49,121 nt of DNA, from positions 1-49,121 of the forward strand of contig CAMBEO010000012.1 in assembly GCA_945865725.1 (NCBI GenBank), written 5' to 3'. Shown in pieces: positions 42,478-49,121 of this stretch. The DNA is from Thermoflexus hugenholtzii JAD2. Its GTDB lineage: Bacteria; Chloroflexota; UBA11872; UBA12225. The translations under genes were made by a program, and so were the position numbers. The notes below the pieces were generated by a model. That model did not search any database and was not told the DNA's origin. It was given only the letters and a program-made list of their open reading frames with translations. The stretch's first letter is position 1, and the number at the start of each line of letters is the position of its first letter.

Positions 42478-42483
42478 AGTGTA
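42478..42483 (-). promoter_or_regulatory. Candidate -10 box TACACT for icd operon
   Basis: Minus-strand TACACT, 42 nt upstream of the icd start; it implies a leader of about 35 nt with the GGAGG site. No recognisable -35. Confidence 0.45.
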
Positions 42484-42537
42484 CGAGATGACCCGTTTCC
42501 GGACGCCGAGGGAACGGTGGCGGCACCCCCTCGCCGC

Positions 42538-42543
42538 TATTCT
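42538..42543 (+). promoter_or_regulatory. Candidate -10 box TATTCT for gltX
   Basis: TATTCT in the 190-bp divergent icd/gltX region, 82 nt upstream of the gltX start. Confidence 0.35.
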
Positions 42544-42625
42544 TGGGGGACCTTGTCGCAGGCCCCTCGACGCGTTCTCGCGACGGCGGACGGGAGGCGC
42601 CAGAAGGGGTCCGGAGCATCGTCCC

Positions 42626-44161
42626 ATGACCGAACGCACCCCTTCCGCCCCGGTGCGGGTCCGCCTTGCGCCTTCACCGACCGGCTTCGTCCATATCGGG
42701 AACGTCCTGGTCGCCCTCGTCGATGCCGCGATCGCACGGCAGACCGGCGGGCGGTTCGTGATTCGGATCGAGGACACGGACCAGAGGCGATTTGTCGAGG
42801 GTGCCGAGGACCTGATCTATACGAGCCTGCGGTGGCTCGGGATCGAGTGGGACGAGGGGCCGGATCGCGGGGGCCCGTACGCGCCGTACCGGCAATCCGA
42901 ACGCCTCCCGTTGTACCGGGAGCATGCCGAACGGCTTGTCGCGCAGGGCGACGCGTATCGATGCTGGTGTTCGCCAGATCGCCTGGAGCGCATGCGCCAG
43001 GCGCAGCAGGCCGCGAAGCAGCCTCCGAAATACGATCGTCGCTGCCTCGGCCTCACCGAGGACGAGCGCCGGAACCTCGACGGCTACACGAGCAATTCGG
43101 TCGTGCGCGTACGCATGCTCGACACTGGCACGACGGCTTTCACCGATCCGATCAGGGGCACCGTCGCCTTTGAGAACTCGCTTCTGGACGACCGGGTCCT
43201 CCTGAAGTCGGATGGTTTCCCGACCTACAACCTGGCCGTCGTCGTCGATGACCACGTGATGGGCATCACGCACGTCGTCCGGGGCGAGGAATGGCTGCCA
43301 AGCACGCCAGCACACCTGCGCGTCTATGACGCGCTCGGTTGGGAACCGCCGGCCATCGCGCACACGCCCCTCCTCCTGAACGCGGACCGGGGCAAGATCA
43401 GCAAGCGCCGCCACCCGTGGGCCAACATGCAGTGGTTCCGGGACGAGGGCTTCCTGCCGGAGGCGGTACTCAACTACCTCGGCAACCTGATCGCGTTCGT
43501 GCCGGACCCGGAGAACGCGACGCCGGGTGTCGCGCGCGAGCTGTTCGGGTTCGAGGATCTCGTCGCGCACTTTGACCTTGGGGCGATCGGTCCCTCGGGC
43601 AAGGTCGTCGACCTAGACCGCCTCGACTGGCTCAACGGGCAATACGTTCGCCGCCTGTCCCTCGAGGACCTCGCGACGCGTGTCACCCCGTACATGGCAG
43701 CCGCGGGATTCGAAGTCGGTTCGCTCCCGACCTTTCGGTCGGCCCTCGCCTTGGAACAGGAGCGGATCAAGCGCTTGCGTGAGGCACCGGAGGCACTCGC
43801 TTTCTTCTTCCGGGACGAGGAGTACGCGTCGACGACGCTGGTGCCCAGAGGCCTCTCGTCCGCGCAAGCGCTCGACCTCCTGGTTGGGGCGACCGACGTT
43901 TGCCTGGCCGCCGCCGGGGCCAACGAGTGGACGGTCGCTGGCCTGGAAGAGCGGTTCCGGGCGCATGCGGAGTCGCTCGGTCTCGTGACGGGCAAGTTGC
44001 GAGGCCAGCTGTTCGGGGTGATCCGAGTCGCCGCGACCGGTCGGACGGCGACGCCGCCCCTCTTCGACACGCTCGCAGTGCTTGGCCCGGAGGTCGTCGC
44101 GCGGCGCCTGGCCACCGCGCGTGCCATTCTCGAGGACAGCATCCTGGTTGCGGTCCAGTGA
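42626..44161 (+). CDS. gltX: Glutamate-tRNA ligase
   Basis: A class Ib aminoacyl-tRNA synthetase of 511 residues charging tRNA-Glu. The HIGH-type motif is in [11 protein letters not shown] (16-26) and the KMSKS-type motif is KISKR, followed by a [23 protein letters not shown] stretch as in the non-enterobacterial group. [11 protein letters not shown] occupies the zinc-ribbon place. The C-terminal anticodon-binding domain is complete. It may be non-discriminating and also charge tRNA-Gln, which cannot be judged from sequence. ATG at 42626 has GGAG about nine bases upstream; the upstream open frame covers the promoter region. gmk follows at 54 bp. Confidence 0.95.
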   Translation: MTERTPSAPVRVRLAPSPTGFVHIGNVLVALVDAAIARQTGGRFVIRIEDTDQRRFVEGAEDLIYTSLRWLGIEWDEGPDRGGPYAPYRQSERLPLYREHAERLVAQGDAYRCWCSPDRLERMRQAQQAAKQPPKYDRRCLGLTEDERRNLDGYTSNSVVRVRMLDTGTTAFTDPIRGTVAFENSLLDDRVLLKSDGFPTYNLAVVVDDHVMGITHVVRGEEWLPSTPAHLRVYDALGWEPPAIAHTPLLLNADRGKISKRRHPWANMQWFRDEGFLPEAVLNYLGNLIAFVPDPENATPGVARELFGFEDLVAHFDLGAIGPSGKVVDLDRLDWLNGQYVRRLSLEDLATRVTPYMAAAGFEVGSLPTFRSALALEQERIKRLREAPEALAFFFRDEEYASTTLVPRGLSSAQALDLLVGATDVCLAAAGANEWTVAGLEERFRAHAESLGLVTGKLRGQLFGVIRVAATGRTATPPLFDTLAVLGPEVVARRLATARAILEDSILVAVQ

Positions 44162-44202
44162 GTGCCTTCCCGTTCATCCCGGGCATCGATGAGAGCCGCG
44201 GC

Positions 44203-44208
44203 TAGAAT
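44203..44208 (+). promoter_or_regulatory. -10 box TAGAAT, probable leaderless start
   Basis: TAGAAT ends seven bases before the GTG at 44216 with no ribosome-binding site between, the same geometry as before the GT2 and SUI1 genes. Confidence 0.55.
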
Positions 44209-44215
44209 CCGCTTC

Positions 44216-44923
44216 GTGGAAGAGGGTCGCGACGTGGGCTCGGAAGCGGCCGTGCTTCGCTTGGACGACGCCGCGGTGGCCGCGGCGTCGGCGTGCCTGG
44301 ATGCGCACGCTGCGGGCAGACGGGTGCCACGCCTGTTCGTCCTCTCCGCGCCTTCGGGTACCGGCAAGGACGCGGTGCTCGGCCGCCTTCGCCTCCAGGT
44401 CAGTCGGCTGCACGTCGCCGTCGCCGCGACGACTCGCGCCCCGCGGAAGTCCGAGGTGGACGGGGTGCACTACCACTTCGTTTCCGACGCGGAGTTCGTA
44501 CGGTTGCGGAGGGACGGGGAACTCCTGGAGCACGCGACCTACGCGGGACGGTGGTATGGCACGCCGGCCGCACCCGTGCGCGAGGCGCTTTCGCGAGGCG
44601 AGGACGTCCTCCTGAAGATTGAGGTGCGAGGCGCAGCCTCGGTTCGCGAGACGCATCCCGACGTCGTGATGATCTTCCTCGCGCCTGCAGGTATCGATGA
44701 CCTGAAGGACCGGCTCGAGCGCGCCGCCGCCGAGCGTGGCGCCCTCGACCCGGACGACATTGCCCGCCGACTGGATGAGGCACGGCGGGAGATTGCCTGC
44801 ATTCCCGATTACGACTACCTCGTCGTCAACCACCTCGGGCGCCTCGACGAGGCCGTGCGGCGCATCGCCGCGATCATCGAGGCCGAACGCGCGCGCGTCG
44901 CGCCCCGCCCCGCGCTCGCGTAG
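44216..44923 (+). CDS. gmk: Guanylate kinase
   Basis: Phosphorylates GMP to GDP with ATP. The 235-residue protein has the P-loop APSGTGKDAV (about 45-54), TTRAPRKSEVDGVHYHFVSDAEF (GMP-binding segment) and LLKIEVRGAASVRE. An N-terminal stretch of about 35 extra residues precedes the core, longer than in typical Gmk. The P-loop ends GKD rather than the usual GKS/GKT, a small deviation. The GTG start is set by the -10 box. def begins 33 bp downstream, giving a gmk-def-fmt unit. Confidence 0.92.
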   Translation: MEEGRDVGSEAAVLRLDDAAVAAASACLDAHAAGRRVPRLFVLSAPSGTGKDAVLGRLRLQVSRLHVAVAATTRAPRKSEVDGVHYHFVSDAEFVRLRRDGELLEHATYAGRWYGTPAAPVREALSRGEDVLLKIEVRGAASVRETHPDVVMIFLAPAGIDDLKDRLERAAAERGALDPDDIARRLDEARREIACIPDYDYLVVNHLGRLDEAVRRIAAIIEAERARVAPRPALA

Positions 44924-44956
44924 GCGCTCTCGTCCCGATTGCCGGAGGCACCCAGC

Positions 44957-45505
44957 ATGGCGGTCCGTCCCATCATCACCGATCCTGGAGCGCCCGAGGT
45001 CCGCGCCAAGGCGAAGCGCGTCTCGCGAATCGACGAGACCATCCGCACGATCCTCGACGACATGGTCGACACGATGCGCGCCGCTCCCGGCGTCGGCCTC
45101 GCGGCGCCCCAGATCGGGATCCCCCTGCGCTTGATCGTGATCGAGTACGAGGGGCGCCTCTTCCGGCTGGTCAATCCGGAGATCTCGAAGGCGACGGGCT
45201 CCGAGACCGATGAGGAAGGCTGCCTATCCGTCCCCAACTGGCAGGGACCAGTCACGCGCGCGACCAGCTTGATCGTGAAGGGGCGCGACCGCGACGGCCG
45301 GGAGGTGCGCGTGAAGGTGGAGGACTGGCTCGCGCGCATCTTCCAACACGAGTGCGACCACCTTGACGGAACCCTGTTCGTGGATCGGGTGGTCGACCGG
45401 TCGGCGCTGCACTGGGTCGACCCGAACGAGGACGCCGGGGACGCGGCAGAAGGCAAGCGCCGACGCCGGCGGGCGGCGGCGATTGCCGTGGCACCCGGCG
45501 AGTGA
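44957..45505 (+). CDS. def: Peptide deformylase
   Basis: A metalloprotease removing the N-formyl group from new proteins. The 182-residue protein has the three family motifs: GVGLAAPQ (45-52), EGCLS (87-91, metal Cys) and HECDH (131-135, two metal His and catalytic Glu). The C-terminal tail is basic (KRRRRRAAA). ATG at 44957 has GGAGG eight bases upstream. Its stop overlaps the fmt GTG as GTGA, giving direct coupling of the deformylating and formylating enzymes. Confidence 0.97.
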   Translation: MAVRPIITDPGAPEVRAKAKRVSRIDETIRTILDDMVDTMRAAPGVGLAAPQIGIPLRLIVIEYEGRLFRLVNPEISKATGSETDEEGCLSVPNWQGPVTRATSLIVKGRDRDGREVRVKVEDWLARIFQHECDHLDGTLFVDRVVDRSALHWVDPNEDAGDAAEGKRRRRRAAAIAVAPGE

Positions 45506-46497
45506 CCGGTCGTCCGGGAGGGTTCGGCGCCACCCGGGGGACTCGCCTGCGCGCGGCCTTCTTCGGCACGCCCGACTTCGCCGCGACGGTCCTCAAGGCG
45601 CTCCTTTCGGATGCATCGCCGGTGGAAGTCGTCCTCGTGGTCACGCAACCGGATCGTCCTGCAGGCCGGTCCCTGGCCCTGCAACCCCCGCCGGTCAAGT
45701 CGCTGGCATCCCTGCATCATTTGCCGGTAAGGCAACCCGTGTCCGTGCGCCGACCGGCGACGATCGAGGCCATCGCCGCTGCGGGTGCCGAGGTGGCGAT
45801 CGTGGTCGCGTACGGCCGGATCCTCCCGATTGCGCTCCTCGATGCCTTCCCGCACGGGTGCCTGAACGTCCACGCGTCGCTGCTCCCTCGTTGGCGAGGT
45901 GCGTGGCCAATCGGCGCGGCGATCCGCGCAGGCGATGCCCAGACCGGCGTGACGATCATGCGATTGGACGCCGGCATGGACACTGGTCCGATCCTTGCGT
46001 CCCGCGCCGTGCCACTTGCGCCTGACGCCTCGACGGAGGGCATGACGGGGCTCATGGCGGCGACCGGCGCGTCACTCCTGCTCGACGTGTTGCCCGGCTA
46101 CCTGCAGGGAAGTGTGGTGCCCGTGCCGCAACCCGACCATGGTGCGACGTGGTGCAAGCAAGTCACCAAGGCTGATGGCGCGATTGACTGGACGGCACCG
46201 GCAGTTGAGGTGGAGCGCCACGTCCGGGCGATGGACGACTGGCCGGGTGCATGGACCCTTTGGGGAGGGCGTCGCCTCGTCGTGCGTCGCGCCGAGGTCA
46301 GCGGGGAGGCCTCCACCGGGTGCGAGGCCGACCTCTCGCCGGGCACGGTCGTCGTGTCGGGAAAGCAGGTCACGGTCGCGACGGGCGAGGGCCGTCTCGC
46401 GCTGCAGATGGTTCAGTTGGAAGGTCGTGCCATGGTCGACGCCACCGCGTTCGCGCGGGGGCAGCGGTCATTCGCGGGCGCCATCCTCGGCCGGTAG
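45502..46497 (+). CDS. fmt: Methionyl-tRNA formyltransferase
   Basis: Formylates initiator Met-tRNA using 10-formyl-tetrahydrofolate. The 331-residue protein has FFGTPDFAATVLKAL near the start, the catalytic Asn-His pair in NVHASLLPRWRGAWPI (with the folate loop), the catalytic Asp in MDAGMDTGPIL-like text (RLDAGMDTGPIL) and a C-terminal OB-like tRNA-binding domain. The loop reads RGAWPI where RGAAPI is usual. Translation starts at a GTG overlapping the def stop. A strong hairpin follows the gene. Confidence 0.96.
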   Translation: MTGRPGGFGATRGTRLRAAFFGTPDFAATVLKALLSDASPVEVVLVVTQPDRPAGRSLALQPPPVKSLASLHHLPVRQPVSVRRPATIEAIAAAGAEVAIVVAYGRILPIALLDAFPHGCLNVHASLLPRWRGAWPIGAAIRAGDAQTGVTIMRLDAGMDTGPILASRAVPLAPDASTEGMTGLMAATGASLLLDVLPGYLQGSVVPVPQPDHGATWCKQVTKADGAIDWTAPAVEVERHVRAMDDWPGAWTLWGGRRLVVRRAEVSGEASTGCEADLSPGTVVVSGKQVTVATGEGRLALQMVQLEGRAMVDATAFARGQRSFAGAILGR

Positions 46498-46536
46498 GCG
46501 TACGAGCCTCCCCAACGGTGGCTGCGCGCGCCGGAA

Positions 46537-46575
46537 ATCGCCCCCCTTCCCGCTGGGGTGGCAGAGGGGGGCGAT
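46537..46575. terminator. Bidirectional hairpin between fmt and cinA
   Basis: A perfect 10-bp stem, ATCGCCCCCC (46537-46546) with GGGGGGCGAT (46566-46575), between two convergent genes. There is no marked U-tract on either side. Confidence 0.6.
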
Positions 46576-46586
46576 CAGGAGCGCCG

Positions 46587-47804
46587 CTAGGCGCGCCCCT
46601 CCACCTCGATCAACCGCTCGCGCAGGAGGTTGAGGGCGTTCAGGACCGCGCGCGTGCGAATGATCCGCGGCGCCGTCGTGTCCATCCGGTACCCCCTCGC
46701 GATTTCATTCCCCGACGCGTCAACCAGGACGGTATGCACGTGGCGACCGGGCGACGCGTTCGGGCGTGGCGCGATGTCGGCCGCCTGCCCTAGCCCGAAG
46801 TCGGCACCAAACTCCGCCACGACGCGACGCGCGAGGACCGACGCGCGGTCATGCGCAGCGCTGCGCGTGTCATCAAGGCCGACACGCTCGGGGCGCGCCG
46901 CGCTCACGATGCCTCCCGCGAACTGCTCGTGGCCTGCCTCCTGAAGATCGGACGAGATCAGGCCGCCCGTGAACTCCTCGCCGACGGCGACCGCCTGCCC
47001 GGTACGCGCCAGGCGCGCGGTCGTGACCCCGGCGAGGGTCTCGCCATCGACGCCGTAGATCGCCTCCCCGAGGACCGACCGTACGTCCGGCTCCATCCCG
47101 TCCAGGAGGGTCGCCGCGGCCTCGACCGTGGTGGCCTTCGCGCTCGTCCGTACGTGAACGCCGTCGTTCTTCGCGTAGGTCGCAATGGTGGGGTTCTCCG
47201 AGGCGAGAAGAGATCGCAACAACTCCTCGACCCCCGACTCGCCGATGCCGATGACCTTGTACGTCCGCGTGAGGATGACCGCCTGCCCCGCATGGGTCCG
47301 CAGGCGGGGTACCGCCTCGTGCTCCCACATGCGGAACATCTCGCCGGGCACGCCCGGCATCGCGACGATGAACTTGCCGTCCCGTTCGACGAACCACCCG
47401 GGGGCGGTACCTACCGGGTTGCTGAGGGTTTGCGCCGAAGGGATGCGTGTCGCCTGCTTGACGTTTCGTTCCGGCATCTCGATCCCGCGCCGCTGGAAGA
47501 ACCGTCGAAGATCGGCCTCGAGCTCCGGAATGACGTGCATTTCCTCGCCGAGGAGGCCGGCGATGGCCTCGCGCGTCAGGTCATCCTCTGTCGGACCGAC
47601 CCCGCCGGTAATCACGATCAGGTCAGACCGCGACCATGCCCGGCGCAAGTGGTCGGTGAGGCGGCCGAGGTTGTCGCCGACTTGCGAGACGTAATAGCAG
47701 TCGATGCCAAGCGTGGACAGTTCCTGCGCAAGCCAAGCCGCGTTGGTGTCGGTGATGTGGCCGAGCAGGAGTTCCGTGCCAACCGAGACGATTTCCCCGC
47801 GCAT
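46587..47804 (-). CDS. cinA: CinA-like protein with degenerate C-terminal NMN-deamidase domain
   Basis: A 405-residue protein with the CinA domain order. The N-terminal MoCF/COG1058 domain (1-170) starts EIVSVGTELLLGHITDTNAAWLA and has ITGGVGPTEDDLTREA and AMPGVPGEMF; this domain hydrolyses ADP-ribose in characterised homologues. The C-terminal PncC-like domain normally deamidates nicotinamide mononucleotide. Here its ESCTGG motif reads EEFTGG (276-281), so the active-site Ser is Glu. The later TGxAGPxGG region reads ADIAPRPNASPG and is not conserved. The deamidase is therefore probably inactive. ATG at 47804 has GAGGA about nine bases upstream. Confidence 0.9.
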   Translation of the reverse strand: MRGEIVSVGTELLLGHITDTNAAWLAQELSTLGIDCYYVSQVGDNLGRLTDHLRRAWSRSDLIVITGGVGPTEDDLTREAIAGLLGEEMHVIPELEADLRRFFQRRGIEMPERNVKQATRIPSAQTLSNPVGTAPGWFVERDGKFIVAMPGVPGEMFRMWEHEAVPRLRTHAGQAVILTRTYKVIGIGESGVEELLRSLLASENPTIATYAKNDGVHVRTSAKATTVEAAATLLDGMEPDVRSVLGEAIYGVDGETLAGVTTARLARTGQAVAVGEEFTGGLISSDLQEAGHEQFAGGIVSAARPERVGLDDTRSAAHDRASVLARRVVAEFGADFGLGQAADIAPRPNASPGRHVHTVLVDASGNEIARGYRMDTTAPRIIRTRAVLNALNLLRERLIEVEGRA

Positions 47805-47834
47805 GTCAGCGATCCTCTGGCCGGGTGACACGCG

Positions 47835-49121
47835 ATGACGACGGGCGCGGGCAACGCGCGCGCGACAGGGGCCCGGAGAGACCACGATACGGCACTGCGC
47901 GGGGAGGACCGGAAGGCCTCGCCGACGCTCGGCCTCGCGACGATGACCGTGCATGACATCGGGCGCGCGGTCGGGTGCGTGCCAGCTCCGTGGCGTCGGG
48001 TCGCCGGGGCCTGGATCGGCGATCTCGCGTACCGCCTTGCGGAAAGCCGCCGGAAGGCAACGGTCGCGACGATGAGGGTCGTCGCACGCGAGACAGGTCG
48101 TGACGACCCGATGGGCCTGGCCCGGGCGAGTTGGCGCGCCTATGGGGCGACGCTTGCCGAGGCGCTGCCGCTCGTCATGTCCCCCGACCAACCCTGGGGC
48201 CATCTCGTCGGCGAGGTGAGCGGGTGGAACCACCTTGAGGACGCCCTCGCCGCGGGGCGCGGCGCCGTCATCGTCGGCCTTCACCAGGGGAACTGGGAGG
48301 TCGGGGCGACGATGATTGCCGCCCGTGTCCCGCTCGCGGCCGTCGTCGATCCCGTCGGTCCACCGGCCATCGATGCGGTCGTCCAGGCATCGCGCCGGGC
48401 GCGGGGGATCCGGACGATCCCAGTCGAGAGGGGAGCGCGCGGTGCCCTCGAAGCGCTTCGCCAAGGGCTAGCCGTCGCGATCCTCGTCGACCGGCCGGTC
48501 GAGGCCGGACCCGGCACCGCGACCGTGCCCTTTCTTGGCGTCCGGGCGACGCTTCCGACCGGGGCGATCCGCCTCGCGCGGCGAACTGGGGCGCCGCTCG
48601 TTCCCGTGGTCTCGTGGCGCCGCAGTGACGGCCTCCTTGGCTTTGCCGCGTGCGACCCGATCCACATCCGCGATCTGGACACCGACGTCGCCCTACTCGG
48701 GACGGTGATCGGCGCGCTCGAGCCGTCGGTACGCCTCTGGCCGGACGGATGGTTCATGTTTCGGGAGATGTGGACGGCGCCCGCGACGGGCCATGAGGGC
48801 GGAACGCAGGTGCCACCGATATCCCCCGCACCATCTGGCAGGGACGCTCGCGGACCTGGACCCGGCCGGCGGGATGTCACCGTTCCGAGTCGCGATCTGA
48901 CGGCGCGGGGGCTAGCGGCGTGGAACGGTCTTGCAGCGGCCACGGCGATGAGGGTGGGGGCGTCAATCGTGCCTCGTCTCCCGGAAGGGATGGCCCGTTC
49001 ACTCGCCAGTGGCGCGGGCCAGGCGATCGCGGCCCTTGCGACGGATCGCCGTGCCGTCATGGAGGCCAACCTGGCGGAGGTCATCGGAACCCGATCGGAC
49101 GATGCCGGAGTGCGCGCCGCC
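47835..49121 (+). CDS. Tandem LpxL/PatA-type lysophospholipid acyltransferase fusion (3' truncated by window)
   Basis: The reading frame is open to the window end. Domain 1 (to about residue 320) is a lipid A/phosphatidylinositol-mannoside acyltransferase-like domain with the HX4E active site in GLHQGNWEVGA (His150, Glu155), AILVDRPVEAGPGTATVPFLG and the C-terminal PDGWFMFREMW. A Pro/Gly-rich linker follows. A second N-terminal segment typical of the family then begins (PRLPEGMARSLASGAGQAIAALATDRRAVMEANLAEVIG) and runs off the window. There is no stop between them. The start is uncertain: ATG 47835 gives the longest form, ATG 47943 lies just before the conserved part. These enzymes add fatty acids to glycolipids at the inner face of the membrane. 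Confidence 0.75.
   Translation, partial: MTTGAGNARATGARRDHDTALRGEDRKASPTLGLATMTVHDIGRAVGCVPAPWRRVAGAWIGDLAYRLAESRRKATVATMRVVARETGRDDPMGLARASWRAYGATLAEALPLVMSPDQPWGHLVGEVSGWNHLEDALAAGRGAVIVGLHQGNWEVGATMIAARVPLAAVVDPVGPPAIDAVVQASRRARGIRTIPVERGARGALEALRQGLAVAILVDRPVEAGPGTATVPFLGVRATLPTGAIRLARRTGAPLVPVVSWRRSDGLLGFAACDPIHIRDLDTDVALLGTVIGALEPSVRLWPDGWFMFREMWTAPATGHEGGTQVPPISPAPSGRDARGPGPGRRDVTVPSRDLTARGLAAWNGLAAATAMRVGASIVPRLPEGMARSLASGAGQAIAALATDRRAVMEANLAEVIGTRSDDAGVRAA
48841..48864 (+). repeat. In-frame degenerate REP-like core (copy E) in acyltransferase linker
   Basis: 24 bp matching copy B (6874-6897) at 20 positions. In both places one frame reads SGRDARGPGP, and all differences across that stretch are synonymous. 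It lies in the linker joining the two acyltransferase domains. Confidence 0.45.

Noticed and set aside
1-49121. tRNA, rRNA, tmRNA, RNase P RNA, CRISPR array or prophage genes
   Set aside because: Looked for T-loop/cloverleaf patterns, known conserved RNA blocks, regularly spaced repeats and phage or integrase proteins; none seen by eye. A covariance-model scan would be decisive.

Overview
High-GC bacterial chromosome, gene-dense, with 41 supported or likely protein genes and no rRNA, tRNA, CRISPR array, transposase or integrase that I can find. The lineage is an inference. Proton-pumping pyrophosphatase, eukaryote-type NADP isocitrate dehydrogenase, acyl-ACP desaturase, a SUI1 protein, frequent GTG starts and several apparently leaderless genes would suit an uncultured Chloroflexota (or an actinobacterial relative). 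No marker settles it.

Layout. 1-3.8 kb: 3' part of a DUF255 thioredoxin-like protein, an acyl-ACP desaturase and an SDR. 4-18 kb: mostly single genes for sugar-acid or carboxylic-acid metabolism (2-hydroxyacid dehydrogenase, amidohydrolase, enolase-superfamily dehydratase, Gfo/Idh/MocA oxidoreductase, HpcH/HpaI aldolase, lone ABC solute-binding lipoprotein, Ldh2-type dehydrogenase). Among them lie purB, a DEAD-box helicase, a SUI1 factor and a DUF423 protein. 18-18.4 kb: a non-coding stretch with a promoter-like site, a 20-codon ORF with a strong ribosome-binding site, and nested hairpins. 18.4-23.7 kb (minus): argJ-argB-argD-argH-mazG. 23.8-28.4 kb (minus): hppA, hisC-like aminotransferase, P1-family peptidase. 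28.6-37 kb (plus): a surface-glycan type cluster (GT2, epimerase-like protein, DegT aminotransferase, methyltransferase, YfhO-like membrane protein, second methyltransferase-like protein). 37-39.1 kb: recA behind a possible SOS box, then a TatB-like protein. 39.1-42.4 kb (minus): icd-sucC-sucD. 42.6-46.5 kb (plus): gltX, gmk, def-fmt. 46.6-47.8 kb (minus): cinA with a degraded C-terminal deamidase domain. 47.8 kb to the end: an acyltransferase whose frame runs from one LpxL/PatA-type domain into the start of a second.

How the genes work together. The arg genes cover acetyl recycling, kinase, transaminase and lyase steps of arginine synthesis. icd-sucCD form a TCA-cycle unit without 2-oxoglutarate dehydrogenase. 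gmk-def-fmt is a nucleotide and translation-initiation unit. The 4-18 kb genes could together take up, dehydrate, cleave and oxidise sugar acids, but this is inferred from families only.

Most notable points: (1) a family of GC-rich palindromic repeats, two copies of which sit in a 439-bp MITE-like element with 32-bp inverted ends, and a degenerate copy of which lies in frame in the linker between the two acyltransferase domains; (2) a run of genes whose start codon lies 6-7 nt after a TAnnnT -10 box, pointing to leaderless mRNAs; (3) the 18.0-18.4 kb micro-ORF and hairpin region; (4) key-residue loss in the CinA deamidase domain and in the epimerase-like protein.
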